Positions 25,898 to 35,586 of a stretch of DNA of 64,000 nucleotides are shown here, one piece after another (the stretch's first letter is position 1; each line of letters starts with the position of its first letter). A program made the position numbers and the translations under genes. The notes below the pieces were generated by a model. That model worked only from the letters and a program-made list of their open reading frames with translations, did no database searches and was not told the origin of the DNA. The stretch covers positions 62,001-126,000 of the forward strand of contig NZ_LBDA02000019.1 of NCBI RefSeq assembly GCF_000980885.2, in the 5' to 3' direction. Source of the stretch: Streptomyces malaysiense (lineage in GTDB: Bacteria > Actinomycetota > Actinomycetes > Streptomycetales > Streptomycetaceae).

Positions 25898-26875
25898 ATG
25901 GGCGGGGGAACCTCCAAGTACTCGGTCGAGTATTCATTCGTCAGCAATTGCACACAGGCGTCTATTCTATCGCCAGCCTACCTGGACGGTGTAACGGAAA
26001 GAAACCCCTCCTTGGTCAAGTCGCATATATACGCCATCTGCACCCGCTCCCGCATTACGGTACCAAGCGGAGGGGTAATTATTGGCGAAGACACGATAAA
26101 AGTGACCTTCCTGTCTCAATTCATGCATGCGGTAAACGAGATCACATTCGAGAGGCCTAACTCTTTCGGGATCCCGGGATTGCACGCTTCCAGCGAATGG
26201 CCCCACACTCAGGTGACGTTCCTGGACGGCGAGGGTCAAATACGTCTGCAGGCCACTGCCGCCAACCTACTTACCTCCTTGGCCAGCGACTACGAGATCG
26301 GCGAAATCGACGAAGTCCATAGAGAATTTCTGGACCTGGACGTCGTCTATATCGGTCGCGCATACGGAGCAACCGGAAATCGCAACGCGATCAGCAGGCT
26401 AATGAATCACGAGACCTTGCAGCGAATTCAAGGGGAGCTGTCGGTGAAGCGCCCAGACTTGGACCTCTGGCTAGTCCCACTATCGTTTCAAGGCTTCTCA
26501 ATCATAGGCGAGTTCGGCACCTGGGTCGGAACGGTTACGGATGCCGAAGAGCGCGCACACGCAGAGGAAGTGGAGCGGTGCCCGATTCCTGAATCACAGC
26601 GCGTCGCCCTTACGGAAGGGGCTTTGATCAAGTACTTCGACCCCGAGTACAATAAGAACCTGAAAGGAACATTCCCCAGCCGCAATCACAAGGACTATTC
26701 GGCGGTATATTCGAGGGAATTGATCGGTGCGGGTTTTGATCTCGAAACCACTCCAGTGGGTACACGACTCGGAAGTGCCAAGATCCCTCACAGTTGGGCT
26801 CACGCGACAGTGTTTTCCCTTCGTACTGACAGTGAGAAACGTTCCATACTCGATCTCACATCACCACAAGGATGA
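25898..26875 (+). CDS. GIY-YIG-like protein of unknown function (lower GC)
   Basis: 325 aa, visibly lower GC and more A/T-ending codons than its neighbours, indicating separate acquisition. The first ~145 residues are unassigned beta-rich sequence. From there, LDVVYIGRAYG, an Arg/His pair (NRNAISRLMNHETLQ) and, later, LTEGALIKYFDPEYNKNLK resemble the GIY-YIG layout (YIG, Arg, Glu, Asn). If it is a nuclease it may be a defence component beside the type I R-M operon. The similarity is by motif only. Confidence 0.55.
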   Translation: MGGGTSKYSVEYSFVSNCTQASILSPAYLDGVTERNPSLVKSHIYAICTRSRITVPSGGVIIGEDTIKVTFLSQFMHAVNEITFERPNSFGIPGLHASSEWPHTQVTFLDGEGQIRLQATAANLLTSLASDYEIGEIDEVHREFLDLDVVYIGRAYGATGNRNAISRLMNHETLQRIQGELSVKRPDLDLWLVPLSFQGFSIIGEFGTWVGTVTDAEERAHAEEVERCPIPESQRVALTEGALIKYFDPEYNKNLKGTFPSRNHKDYSAVYSRELIGAGFDLETTPVGTRLGSAKIPHSWAHATVFSLRTDSEKRSILDLTSPQG

Positions 26876-27464
26876 GAATCCGCCCACCGCGGCGCTAGCA
26901 GATAGAAGTAGTTGGCGTCGCCTCGCCACCACGGTTGCGCCAGTGTGACTTCCCCTGGATGCCATCAAGCAGCGCGGCTGGGACCTTGCGGGGCGTGGCG
27001 AAGCGCACGCGCACCTGGTTGTTCAGCAAGCCCGCCGTCGTGGCTGACTGTCGTCGGCTGGGATTCAGACGGGTAGCAGCGAGGGCGCCGGCGTCAGTCA
27101 GGCGAGGCAGGGTTGGGCCGTCCCTGGGCCGTCCGAGGCCGCTCAACAGTGGCCAATGACGACCACTAGGCGCACGAGTCCACTGCCCCTGGACAGCAAA
27201 AATCCAGCTCACCAAGATCCCCGGGAAGACCCAGGGCAAGAAGACAGCTCCGGGCTCGCCCATTGAGGCACGGAGACAACAGGGAATCACGGTGGTCGAA
27301 CCAGTAAGGTACGGGTCATGTTTCGCCAGGTCAGGCAGCGTCCACCTATCGAACCGCCGGTTGGTCGTCTCTCATGAGGCCAGCGCGTCTAACTAGGGTC
27401 GCTTCGACTTCAGTCAGCCCCACCTCTTGGGCAAGCTTCACGATGGTCCCGATCGTGACATCGT
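26876..27464. other. Gap without recognisable gene
   Basis: About 590 bp between the GIY-YIG-like gene and hsdR. Both strands show only short frames with mixed composition and no motif. It may be a junction between separately acquired cargo pieces. Confidence 0.4.
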
Positions 27465-30400
27465 TCAATAGTTCTCCCGCACGTACTCGTACGTTCGGTC
27501 GAACAGCTCGCCCTTGATCGGCAGGCTGTAATCCTTCAAGACGGAACGCAGCTCGCGACGGACGCGTTTATCGCCCGCGTCGCTCGCGCTCCAACCGGCA
27601 TAGGCGACCTCGACGACGATCGAATCGATCCGCTCGGCTATGTCGGGGACGATCTTGTGCAGCCCGGTCGGTGTGTTCTCCGCAACGATCTGCGTGAGCG
27701 CCCCACGCTTCGGATCAGCAAGCCGCTCGAGCACTCCCTGGTCGCCCCGTTCCGCTGCGCGATCCGCGGCAACCACGTCCTGAGCGATTTTCAGCGCTTC
27801 CTCGAGGAACGCCAGCGAGTCCTCGACATTCTCAATCGCCTTGGCACGGAGCTTCTCGATCCGCTCCGCCAGCGACCGGTACGCCGGGCTCTTGGTATCT
27901 GCGAGCCGACGCCTGAGGCGCGCCTCGATGGAGTCGAGGACCTTTTGGTACACGTCATCGGCCGTCGACTCCGGCGTCTGCTGCTCGGAGAGCATCAGCT
28001 GCTCGGCGATCTTCTTCACCAGCGCCAGGCCAGCAGCATCGAGTGTGACTGTTTTCGACGGCATGGACTTCACGCCCACATCGGTCATGTGACCATGAAT
28101 CAGGTTAGTGGTCTTCGCGCCGAGACGTGCCCAAAGGAACGTCTTGGAGACGTCCTTGGGCCGGATCGACTCGTACACCTTCGCGAGCCAGAAGTACTGC
28201 CCCTTGAATGGTCGGAGCATCGGGTGCGGGTCCAGAAACTCCCACACCGTCTGCAGCGCGACGTAAGTCTCGATGAACTCGGTGCGCTGCGCGCCGCCCT
28301 CAGGAATCCGCTCGTGGGCCTCGGCCAGTGACTCGAACGACGAGTCACTAGTGTCGATGCCGTCGAACAAATGCAGCAAACGCGTGAGGTCGGCGACAAA
28401 CTTTCCCGCCAGCTTGGAGGCGTCGGTGACGTTGAGCTCGTTCTCATCGTCTTCCTTCGCCTTCGGGCCGGCGACTGCCTTGCCAATGGCCTTTGCTAGC
28501 CCAATGTAGTCGACGACCCGCCCGAAGTCCTTGCGCTGACCGGTGACAGGGTTCTTCCACGGACGGTTGGGACGCGTGATCGTCTGGAACAGGTTAGTGT
28601 CCTTGGCGGGCTTGTCGAGATACAGCACGCCCTCGATTGGCGCGTTGAAGCCGGTCATCCACTTCGCGGTGACGACGATGAACGACATCGGGTCATCGAC
28701 CTTCTTGAAGCGGCGCTTGAGTGCCTCCTCCTGCTCCGGAGTGAGCAGGTGCTTCTTGTGCTCCTTTGGGGTCTCCTTGCTGTCGGCGACGTGCATCACC
28801 ACACCGACCTCACGGAGTCGTCCGTCCGGCATGACCGCAGCACGGCGCTTCAGCTCGCCCTCGATCGCCTTGGCATAAGCGATCACAAGGCGCTGGTTAT
28901 AGGCCACGACCTGGGCCTTCTGCCCCAGCGGCGCGACATATGTAAGGAAGTGATCGACGATGTCGGCACACACAGCAGCCACGCGCTCAGGATTGGAGAG
29001 GATCGTCTCGATGTGAGAAGCCTTCCCCGACAGGAAAACTTTCTCTTCCTCGTCCAGGCCCTCCTCCGTGGCTAGCTCGTCGAAAGCCTCGTCCAAGGCT
29101 TCTTTGTCGAGGTTGAATCCGACAGACCGGCCCTCCACAATCACTGGCTTGGTGAACCCATCGGCGATGGATTGCTCCGGCGTGTACCGCGACATCACAA
29201 AATCCGGGTCGCCAGGGTCGCCGAACAGCTTGAACGTCGAACGGTCCTTGTCCTTGATGGCAGTACCCGTCGCACCGAAGAACTTCGCGTTCGGCACCGC
29301 CGCGCGCCACGCATCGCCGAGCTTCCCCTCCTGAGAGCGGTGCGCCTCGTCAACGAGCACCACGATGTTCGACCGGTTGTTCAGATGGCCAGCCTCAGCG
29401 AACTTGTGCACCGTCGTGATGACCACACCGGGCTCACCGCTACGCAGCAGAGCGTGCAGCTCCCGCCGGTTGCGGGGCACCGACATCCGCGGCATGCCGG
29501 CAGTCTCGAACATCTCCGCCGTCTGTCGGACCAGATCCTTACGGTCAGCGATCACGATGACCGTCGGCGCGCTCCCGAACTTCTCCGACACCGCGTCATC
29601 GCGCAACAAACGGGCGGCGGCGAACGCCATGAGTTCGGTCTTGCCCGAACCCTGGTGATGCCAGATCAGCCCGCCAGGACGGCCTGCGAGCACCTTAGCG
29701 TGGATCGCCAGAGCCGCCTCGAACTGCGGGTAACGAGGCAAGAACTTGACGTCCACCTCGGATGCGTCCCGAGCGTGACGGAACATCACCAGGTCTTTGA
29801 GGATCGGCAAGATCGTCTCCGGCCGCAGCAGCAAGCGCGCGGCCCGCTCGACACGAGCCGGGCCCGTGACGGTTTTTAGGTCGTCCTCAGTGGCCCCCCA
29901 CGGGGCCCAGATCTCGGAGTCGGGGTCCGGGACCGCGCGGATCGGAGCCATACGGAATTCCAGGCCCTCGGTGGCGACGTTGAAGACGTTCGTCGCGAAG
30001 AAGTTCGGGTACTCCTCCTCGTACACGTCGTGAAGGTCCTTCGCGGCGTTGACCCACGAGACCTGATGCTTCACAGGCGTCTTGGTCTCGGCAACAACCA
30101 GCGGGAACCCGTTGACGTAGTAGACGACATCGAACCGGCGCGGTGTGGCTGCACCATTGACGGTGACCTCGTCAGCGACGGTGAAGCGGTTGTTGTCGAG
30201 ATCTTTGAAGTCGATCAGCCGACGAGGCACATGCCTACCGTCGATCGTCGTGAACGAGTGGTCGCCCCGAAGCATCACGGTCAGCCGCTCGTTGGCCGCA
30301 ACGAGACCGTTGTGCGCATCGAGGACAGCCTGATTGAGCTCATGCAGAACGAGATCCGCTGACTCGGAGTCGTCGACCAGCTCCGGGTTCAGAGCGAGCA

Positions 30401-30539
30401 GCGCTTCGCGTGCCCAGTCCTCGACGATAACGTCATGCTCATCGCGCGGTAATGCGTCCCCTTGGAGACGCTCCCAGCCAGCCTCCTCCGCCCACTCGAG
30501 CAGTGAACGCTGGATCGTGCTCGCTTCCGTCCACCCCAT
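27465..30539 (-). CDS. hsdR: Type I restriction endonuclease subunit R
   Basis: 1024-aa motor/nuclease subunit. N-terminal PD-(D/E)xK site: FDVVYYVNGFPLVVAETKT. Superfamily 2 helicase motifs: Walker A HHQGSGKTELMAF, DEAH box VLVDEAHRSQEG, motif III FFGATGTAI, later MTGFNAP. The C-terminal ~250 residues are helical and interact with the methylase in known systems. It starts directly after the hsdS stop, with GGAGG in the end of hsdS. Confidence 0.95.
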   Translation of the reverse strand: MGWTEASTIQRSLLEWAEEAGWERLQGDALPRDEHDVIVEDWAREALLALNPELVDDSESADLVLHELNQAVLDAHNGLVAANERLTVMLRGDHSFTTIDGRHVPRRLIDFKDLDNNRFTVADEVTVNGAATPRRFDVVYYVNGFPLVVAETKTPVKHQVSWVNAAKDLHDVYEEEYPNFFATNVFNVATEGLEFRMAPIRAVPDPDSEIWAPWGATEDDLKTVTGPARVERAARLLLRPETILPILKDLVMFRHARDASEVDVKFLPRYPQFEAALAIHAKVLAGRPGGLIWHHQGSGKTELMAFAAARLLRDDAVSEKFGSAPTVIVIADRKDLVRQTAEMFETAGMPRMSVPRNRRELHALLRSGEPGVVITTVHKFAEAGHLNNRSNIVVLVDEAHRSQEGKLGDAWRAAVPNAKFFGATGTAIKDKDRSTFKLFGDPGDPDFVMSRYTPEQSIADGFTKPVIVEGRSVGFNLDKEALDEAFDELATEEGLDEEEKVFLSGKASHIETILSNPERVAAVCADIVDHFLTYVAPLGQKAQVVAYNQRLVIAYAKAIEGELKRRAAVMPDGRLREVGVVMHVADSKETPKEHKKHLLTPEQEEALKRRFKKVDDPMSFIVVTAKWMTGFNAPIEGVLYLDKPAKDTNLFQTITRPNRPWKNPVTGQRKDFGRVVDYIGLAKAIGKAVAGPKAKEDDENELNVTDASKLAGKFVADLTRLLHLFDGIDTSDSSFESLAEAHERIPEGGAQRTEFIETYVALQTVWEFLDPHPMLRPFKGQYFWLAKVYESIRPKDVSKTFLWARLGAKTTNLIHGHMTDVGVKSMPSKTVTLDAAGLALVKKIAEQLMLSEQQTPESTADDVYQKVLDSIEARLRRRLADTKSPAYRSLAERIEKLRAKAIENVEDSLAFLEEALKIAQDVVAADRAAERGDQGVLERLADPKRGALTQIVAENTPTGLHKIVPDIAERIDSIVVEVAYAGWSASDAGDKRVRRELRSVLKDYSLPIKGELFDRTYEYVRENY

Positions 30540-30540
30540 A

Positions 30541-31767
30541 TCAAGACACCTCCTCGAGCAGAGCGTCGTACGACTTGGGAATTTCGATTTCCTGGTTCAG
30601 GAGCGATTTCAGGAGCGCGGAGCGGAAGATACGGAGGCGACCCAGCTCAATCTTCATCTCACTGACACTCAAGTCGATAGCATCCGCAACGGAAACAAGA
30701 GCCCTCTGCTCATTTCTGTCAGGAATAGGCACTTCGCGAGCAATGTAGTCTTTGACTGATAGGTTCGTGATTCCAGTTGTTCGCCGACTATAGGACCGCG
30801 TGAGACCTACGTTCCAGTCATGCTGAAGCCGCCAGAATAGGTAGCGTGGCTCGACTTTTTCGACGTTGGGTCGCATAAGCCGCTGGAAGTCAGTCGGGAT
30901 GCACGGCGGTAGACCCGATCCAGCAATTACCACCCGGCCAACTGGCTGCTCTGGAGAACCACCTGATCGCTCTAGAATAATGTCGTCAGGTTGCACAAGA
31001 CGCCGCTCAACTTGTTTTTGCGTAAACGAGCGCATCGGGGATCCGTCAGTAACGAATCCTGATGTGGCAGGGGCATAGATTCGCGGCCCCAGGGCCAGCA
31101 CATCAACCTCACTCTCGCCCTCGGGCGAGCCCCAAATTCCACCGACCACATGCGAACAGAGGTCCTTAATGGAATGCTGGTGTCCGAGAATTGATTCAAA
31201 ATGGTCAGACAGCGCACATCGCAAGAGGTGGCGCATCGCATCCACTTCCGCATCCAGTGTCGCGATCTGCGCGTCCACGGCGGCCATCACATCGATGACG
31301 CGGCGCTGCTCGGCAGGTGTAGGAACGACGAGTTGCGCACCAAAGAACTCGCGCAGACGGACGTTCAGCAGCCCGTGCGCACGCGCCCCTTCCCTCAGCA
31401 TCCCCCTGAGAGAGTCGAAGAAGAACGTACTGTTGCATGCGTGAAGTAGGTAGTCCGATTCCACGCCGGGACGAGGGCGAAAGACGATGTAGAGCGTAGT
31501 GACAACTGCCGGTTCATCGCCATCCCATCGAGCTACGACCCCCCACGGAGCATCTTTGGAGGTGCTCTTGTTGTAGACAAAATCGCCCGGCTCAACGACC
31601 CAGTAGCCACTAAGGTCAGAACTCGCCACGCGCTTATTGAAGTAAGTTTCCTGATCGACAAGTCCGTGCCCGGCAGCGACAGTCAGGACCCGCTTATACC
31701 CTGCGGAGTTCTTGACCGCGACTCGATCGGCCAACTCGTCTAGACGCTTAACCAGCCAATCACTCAT
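30541..31767 (-). CDS. hsdS: Type I R-M specificity subunit
   Basis: About 408 aa with two target recognition domains and the two conserved helical spacers (PTPAEQRRVIDVMAAVDAQIATLDAEVDAM, and IPDRNEQRALVSVADAIDLSVSEMKIEL). It sets the bipartite DNA sequence recognised, which cannot be read from the protein by eye. The ATG at 31767 overlaps the end of hsdM by 8 bases; a TTG twelve bases upstream is the alternative. Confidence 0.93.
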   Translation of the reverse strand: MSDWLVKRLDELADRVAVKNSAGYKRVLTVAAGHGLVDQETYFNKRVASSDLSGYWVVEPGDFVYNKSTSKDAPWGVVARWDGDEPAVVTTLYIVFRPRPGVESDYLLHACNSTFFFDSLRGMLREGARAHGLLNVRLREFFGAQLVVPTPAEQRRVIDVMAAVDAQIATLDAEVDAMRHLLRCALSDHFESILGHQHSIKDLCSHVVGGIWGSPEGESEVDVLALGPRIYAPATSGFVTDGSPMRSFTQKQVERRLVQPDDIILERSGGSPEQPVGRVVIAGSGLPPCIPTDFQRLMRPNVEKVEPRYLFWRLQHDWNVGLTRSYSRRTTGITNLSVKDYIAREVPIPDRNEQRALVSVADAIDLSVSEMKIELGRLRIFRSALLKSLLNQEIEIPKSYDALLEEVS

Positions 31768-33274
31768 CGCATGCCCCAAACATGCTCAGGTCGATGTCTG
31801 CGGCAGCTAGTCGCTGGAACATGAAAGCTTCGGCCTCGATGCGCTTTTGCCGAGCATCGGCGTACTCGATGAGCGCAGTCCCTAGATCGGCAGTCTCTTC
31901 GGCAGCAACCTTGATGTAGCGGCCGATATTGAGGTCGAAGCCATTCTGCTCGATCTCCTCGAATGGCACCAGCCGGGCGTTCGCGCCGCCCTTCCCGTCG
32001 GGGTCGTTTCCCGTCTGGTACGCCTCGATGAGGATTCTGACGTCCTTTTCTGACATCCGGTTCTGCTTCTTGCCATTTTCGAACCGGGCCGACCCATCGA
32101 TGAAAAGCACGTGCTCCTTGCGCCCGGCCTGCTTCTGGTCGCGAAAGATCAGCAGGCATGCTGGGATGTCAGTCGAGTAAAACAGCTTGGGCGGCAGCCC
32201 GATGACGGCTTCCAGGAGGTCCTTTTCGACGAGGCCCTGACGGATCTTCGCCTCCGCTCCTCCTCGGAATAGCACGCCGTGGGGCATGACCACGCCGACG
32301 CGGCCAGATCCAGGCTTCATCGATGAGACCATGTGCTGGACGAAGGCGTAGTCACCGTTCTTCGTCGGTGGCACGCCGCAGATGGCCCGCGGATCCGAGG
32401 TCCAACGGTCCGCTCCCCAATCCACCAGCGAGAAGGGCGGGTTAGCGATGACGGCGTCGAACTGGCGGACCGCACCAGTGGTGTCCTTGAACGCCGGCGC
32501 ACGGAGGGTGTCCCCGCGCTTAATGTCGAAGTCCTCGATCTCGTGCAGGAACAGGTTCATCCGGGCGATCGAGGCCGTCGTCAGGTTAATCTCCTGGCCG
32601 TACACCCTGAGCGTGCGGTGATCCTTGCCGGACTCGCGCAGCTGGTTGATCGTCGCGACAAGCATCCCGCCGGAGCCGCAGGACGGGTCGTAGACGGACT
32701 CGCCCGGCTCAGGCTGGAGGATCCCAACGAGCAGGTTCACGACCTCACGAGGCGTGAAGAACTCGCCGGCCTTCTTGCCCGACTCGTCGGCGAAGTTCTT
32801 CAGCAAGTACTCGTAGCCCGCGCCGAGCAGGTCGTGCGAGACCGTCGACGGGTCGAGCCTGATCTTGTTGAACGCTTGAATGAGCCCCAGCAGAGCCGAC
32901 TCCGGGATACGCTCCTTGTTGCCCCACGAGGCATCGCCGAAGACGCCGGCGAGCGAGCGGGGGTTGGCCATTTCGATTCGTTGGAAGGCTTTCGCGATCT
33001 CCGCACCGAGGTTGGTGACCTTCTCGGTGACCTCGCTCCACAACGTGCCCTCGGGCAGCTCGAACCGGTGGAAGTCGGCCTCGATCTCCTCGTCGAGGTC
33101 GTCGCCGTACTCATCGAATGCCGCGTCGTGCTCGTAGACCCAGGTGTCGCTGATCCACTTCCAGAACAGCATAGGGAAGACGTAGGTCTTGAAGTCAGCC
33201 GGGTCGACGGGGCCGCGAAGCGCGTTCGCGGCGTCCCACAGCCGAGATTCGAGCTCTTGCTGAGTGATCGTCAC
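31760..33274 (-). CDS. hsdM: Type I R-M DNA methyltransferase subunit
   Basis: 504-aa N6-adenine methylase. N-terminal HsdM helical domain (LESRLWDAANALRGPVDPADFK), SAM motif DPSCGSGGMLVATI and catalytic NPPF (VIANPPFSLVDWG). GTG start with AAGGA upstream; an in-frame extension toward 33592 has no family similarity. First gene of hsdM-hsdS-hsdR. No mutations of key residues seen. Confidence 0.94.
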   Translation of the reverse strand: MTITQQELESRLWDAANALRGPVDPADFKTYVFPMLFWKWISDTWVYEHDAAFDEYGDDLDEEIEADFHRFELPEGTLWSEVTEKVTNLGAEIAKAFQRIEMANPRSLAGVFGDASWGNKERIPESALLGLIQAFNKIRLDPSTVSHDLLGAGYEYLLKNFADESGKKAGEFFTPREVVNLLVGILQPEPGESVYDPSCGSGGMLVATINQLRESGKDHRTLRVYGQEINLTTASIARMNLFLHEIEDFDIKRGDTLRAPAFKDTTGAVRQFDAVIANPPFSLVDWGADRWTSDPRAICGVPPTKNGDYAFVQHMVSSMKPGSGRVGVVMPHGVLFRGGAEAKIRQGLVEKDLLEAVIGLPPKLFYSTDIPACLLIFRDQKQAGRKEHVLFIDGSARFENGKKQNRMSEKDVRILIEAYQTGNDPDGKGGANARLVPFEEIEQNGFDLNIGRYIKVAAEETADLGTALIEYADARQKRIEAEAFMFQRLAAADIDLSMFGACDE

Positions 33275-33667
33275 AGAGATGAGGTCCTTCGTTGAAGACG
33301 GTAACCCGATTATGTAGGAGGGCACTGACTGTTGGGGAGTCCGATACGGCAGGCAACAGCGGCCTACAGACGATGACCAGCACCCACGCTCCAAACCGAG
33401 CGTGATCGCGGATACACTCGGAGGAACGATTGGCCACCGTGCTGGAGCTTCTGGAACGCGCCACCGGACGAACTCTGCTAGAAGCAGACGCCAGCAAGGA
33501 GGACGGCTGGTCCAGCGTTCGACTCCTCGGCGGGTGGTAGCAGCGCCTAGGCAGGCGGCCGTACGCCTCGCCTCATGACAGCTGGCGGCCATGGACCATT
33601 TGTGGACTCAGTAGACCTTTCCTAGGTCGCAGAGCCCGTTGACCAGCAGCAATGGATGAGCCCCAAG
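33275..33667. other. hsdM upstream region up to attR
   Basis: About 390 bp without a convincing gene. It should contain the promoter of the R-M operon on the minus strand. No clear -10/-35 pair or C-protein box was identified. Confidence 0.4.
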
Positions 33668-33698
33668 CGGCCTCCGGAGCTGTGTGCGCAGGTTCGAA
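33668..33698 (+). repeat. attR
   Basis: CGGCCTCCGGAGCTGTGTGC followed by GCAGGTTCGAA, 30/31 identical to tRNA-Arg positions 13528-13558. Homology ends in the T loop; the acceptor 3' strand is not repeated here. It marks the right end of the AICE. Confidence 0.92.
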
Positions 33699-34110
33699 GC
33701 CGCCTGTTCGGCCATGCCGTGGGAGAGCATCACGACGCCGGCGTGGTCGTCGCCGCCCTGAACATGGCTGCGGCCGCCCGCGGCGGTGACGTGCGCGGCG
33801 TCATTTTTCCTAGTGATCGCGGAAGCGGGTCGAGGTCCAGCAGGTTCAGGTGGCCCTACCGGAAGCTGGGCGTCATCCCATCATGGGACCGCGTCGGATC
33901 CTGCTTCGGCAACGCCGTCAGCGAGGTGTTCAACAGCGCCCTCGAGGTCGTATACGTCCACCGGCACACCTTCGTCACTCGCACCGCGGCCCGTATCGGG
34001 ATCGCCACCTGGATCACCGGCTTCTACAACGCCCGGCGACTACACAGTCGTGTGCGGCTTCAAGAGCCCGATCGACTGCAAGCCTGCGCATACGACTTCA
34101 CGGCCGGGGA
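33699..34110 (+). pseudogene. IS3-family transposase remnant (C-terminal rve part)
   Basis: Translation shows GVVVAALNMAAAARGGDVRG, a DDE-domain segment VIFPSDRGSG (second Asp), then GSCFGNAVSEVFNSALEV (catalytic Glu) and the C-terminal WITGFYNARRLHS. At ~34045 the frame shifts: the expected continuation VCGFKSPID is read in another frame. The N-terminal half and orfA are missing and the remnant begins right at attR. From 34111 to 34425 nothing recognisable is found. Confidence 0.85.
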
Positions 34111-34425
34111 AAGGCGGGAACCACGTCCTCGTTCGGGTGGACGGTGACGCCTGGTGGGCACAGCTGCGGCCGAGCCGGATGTGCTGTCCGGCAACCATGA
34201 AGCCGCCGATGCTGCCGACGGAGGGCTCGGCGATCTGTTCGGCGGGCGGGGCAACAGCGGTGGCGGGCCCGGACGGACGGCTAGCTTGCAGCCGTCCGCA
34301 GCACGGGTGCCGTGGACGCCTTGCCACGAACGGAGTTCACCGAAGCGTTGGGACGTGTTTGTGTCAACTGACGGATCGACTGCCTACCGTGCGTTGGCTA
34401 CTCCCGCCGTGGAAGGACACCGCAC

Positions 34426-35586
34426 ATGAGACGCCTCACCAAGTTCTCCTCCGCAGTTGTCGGCCTGACCGTCCTCGCGGCCGCCGGCACCGCCGTCGCC
34501 GCCGCGGACCAGGGCGACGACTGGCCCTACGCCCACCACAGCGCGGCCTCGTACACGCTGGCGGCTGTCGGGGACATCGCCTGCGAGCCCGACGACGCCG
34601 AGAACGCCGCCACCCCGGCGTCGCTCAAGTGCGGCAGCCCCACCCTGGGCGGCATGAGCGCCGAGTTCGCCACCGCGAAGCAGGCCACGGCCATGCACCC
34701 CGATGCGGTGGCTCTGCTGGGCGACGAGCAGTACCAGGTCGGCAAGCTGACCGACTTCGAGAAGTCCTTCGAACAGGCATGGGGCGGCCTGAAGATGCTC
34801 GAACGTCCCGCGCCGGGCAACCACGAGTACTACCCGTATGCCAAGAAGGGCGACAACGAGGCCGGGCAGAACGGCGCCGGATACTTCGGCTACTTCAACG
34901 GCCACGACCAGGCCGGCACGCCGGAGACCCAGGGGCAGGCCGGCGACGACACCGCCGACAAACAGGGGTGGTACTCCTACAACCTCGGCAACTGGCACGT
35001 CATCTCGCTCAACGCCGAGTGCAAGTCCGACGCGTTCGAACACGACTGCTCCACGACGGACAGCGGGCTCCTCGGCCAGGAGACCCGGTGGCTCTCGCAC
35101 GACCTGGCCGCCAACAGGCGGCAGTGCACGATCGCGTACTGGCACCAGGCGACCTTCAGCGCCACGACGGCCTCGACCGCCACGGTGCCCGCGTCAGCGC
35201 CGGGCGCCGGCGGTGCGGAGGGTGCGGCGACCGACGCGTGGTGGAAGCTCCTGTACCAGCACCACGCCACGCTCATCCTCAACGGTCACGAGCACGCGTA
35301 CGCCCGGCTGCGCCCGATGAACCCGGCCGGCCAGTACGACCCGGCCCACGGCATCCCGGAGTTCATCGTCGGCTCCGGCGGCGAGGCCCTCGACACCCTC
35401 GCCGGCTCGCCCGGCAACTACGACAACCCCAACGTCGTCACCGCCCAGGCCGGCGCCTTCGGCGTCATGAAGCTCACCCTCAGGTCCCACAGCTACAGCT
35501 GGGACTACAAGCCCGCCCTGCCCGGCCCCGGTTTCGACTCCACGGCGCTGAAGTACAGCGACTCCGGCAGCGGCACCTGCAACTGA
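34426..35586 (+). CDS. Secreted metallophosphoesterase
   Basis: 386 aa with a signal peptide (MRRLTKFSSAVVGLTVLAAA; cleavage near AVAAAD). The calcineurin-like metal ligands are in order: AAVGDIACE, LLGDEQYQVG, PAPGNHEYY, AYWHQATF and LNGHEHAYARL. No lipid or wall anchor is seen, so it is probably released. A Ser/Thr/Ala-rich loop sits between the fourth and fifth motifs. Substrate not predictable. It is a single gene downstream of the AICE. Confidence 0.9.
   Translation: MRRLTKFSSAVVGLTVLAAAGTAVAAADQGDDWPYAHHSAASYTLAAVGDIACEPDDAENAATPASLKCGSPTLGGMSAEFATAKQATAMHPDAVALLGDEQYQVGKLTDFEKSFEQAWGGLKMLERPAPGNHEYYPYAKKGDNEAGQNGAGYFGYFNGHDQAGTPETQGQAGDDTADKQGWYSYNLGNWHVISLNAECKSDAFEHDCSTTDSGLLGQETRWLSHDLAANRRQCTIAYWHQATFSATTASTATVPASAPGAGGAEGAATDAWWKLLYQHHATLILNGHEHAYARLRPMNPAGQYDPAHGIPEFIVGSGGEALDTLAGSPGNYDNPNVVTAQAGAFGVMKLTLRSHSYSWDYKPALPGPGFDSTALKYSDSGSGTCN

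Larger units (their letters stand above)
13528..33698. mobile_element. AICE (actinomycete integrative and conjugative element), ~20.2 kb
   Basis: Bounded by a 31-bp repeat at 13528-13558 (inside tRNA-Arg) and 33668-33698. It carries the standard pSAM2-like set in order: int, xis, RepSA-like initiator, Spd-like small membrane proteins, traB (FtsK-type), a small regulatory protein and a KorSA-like GntR repressor. Cargo comprises a toxin/antitoxin/chaperone triplet, a second GntR regulon, a DUF1152 gene, a GIY-YIG-like gene and type I R-M. All backbone genes look intact, so it may be mobile. Confidence 0.93.

Noticed and set aside
26895..27290. 131-codon minus-strand frame in the gap before hsdR
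   Set aside because: No motif, no ribosome site, mixed composition; not supported as a gene.
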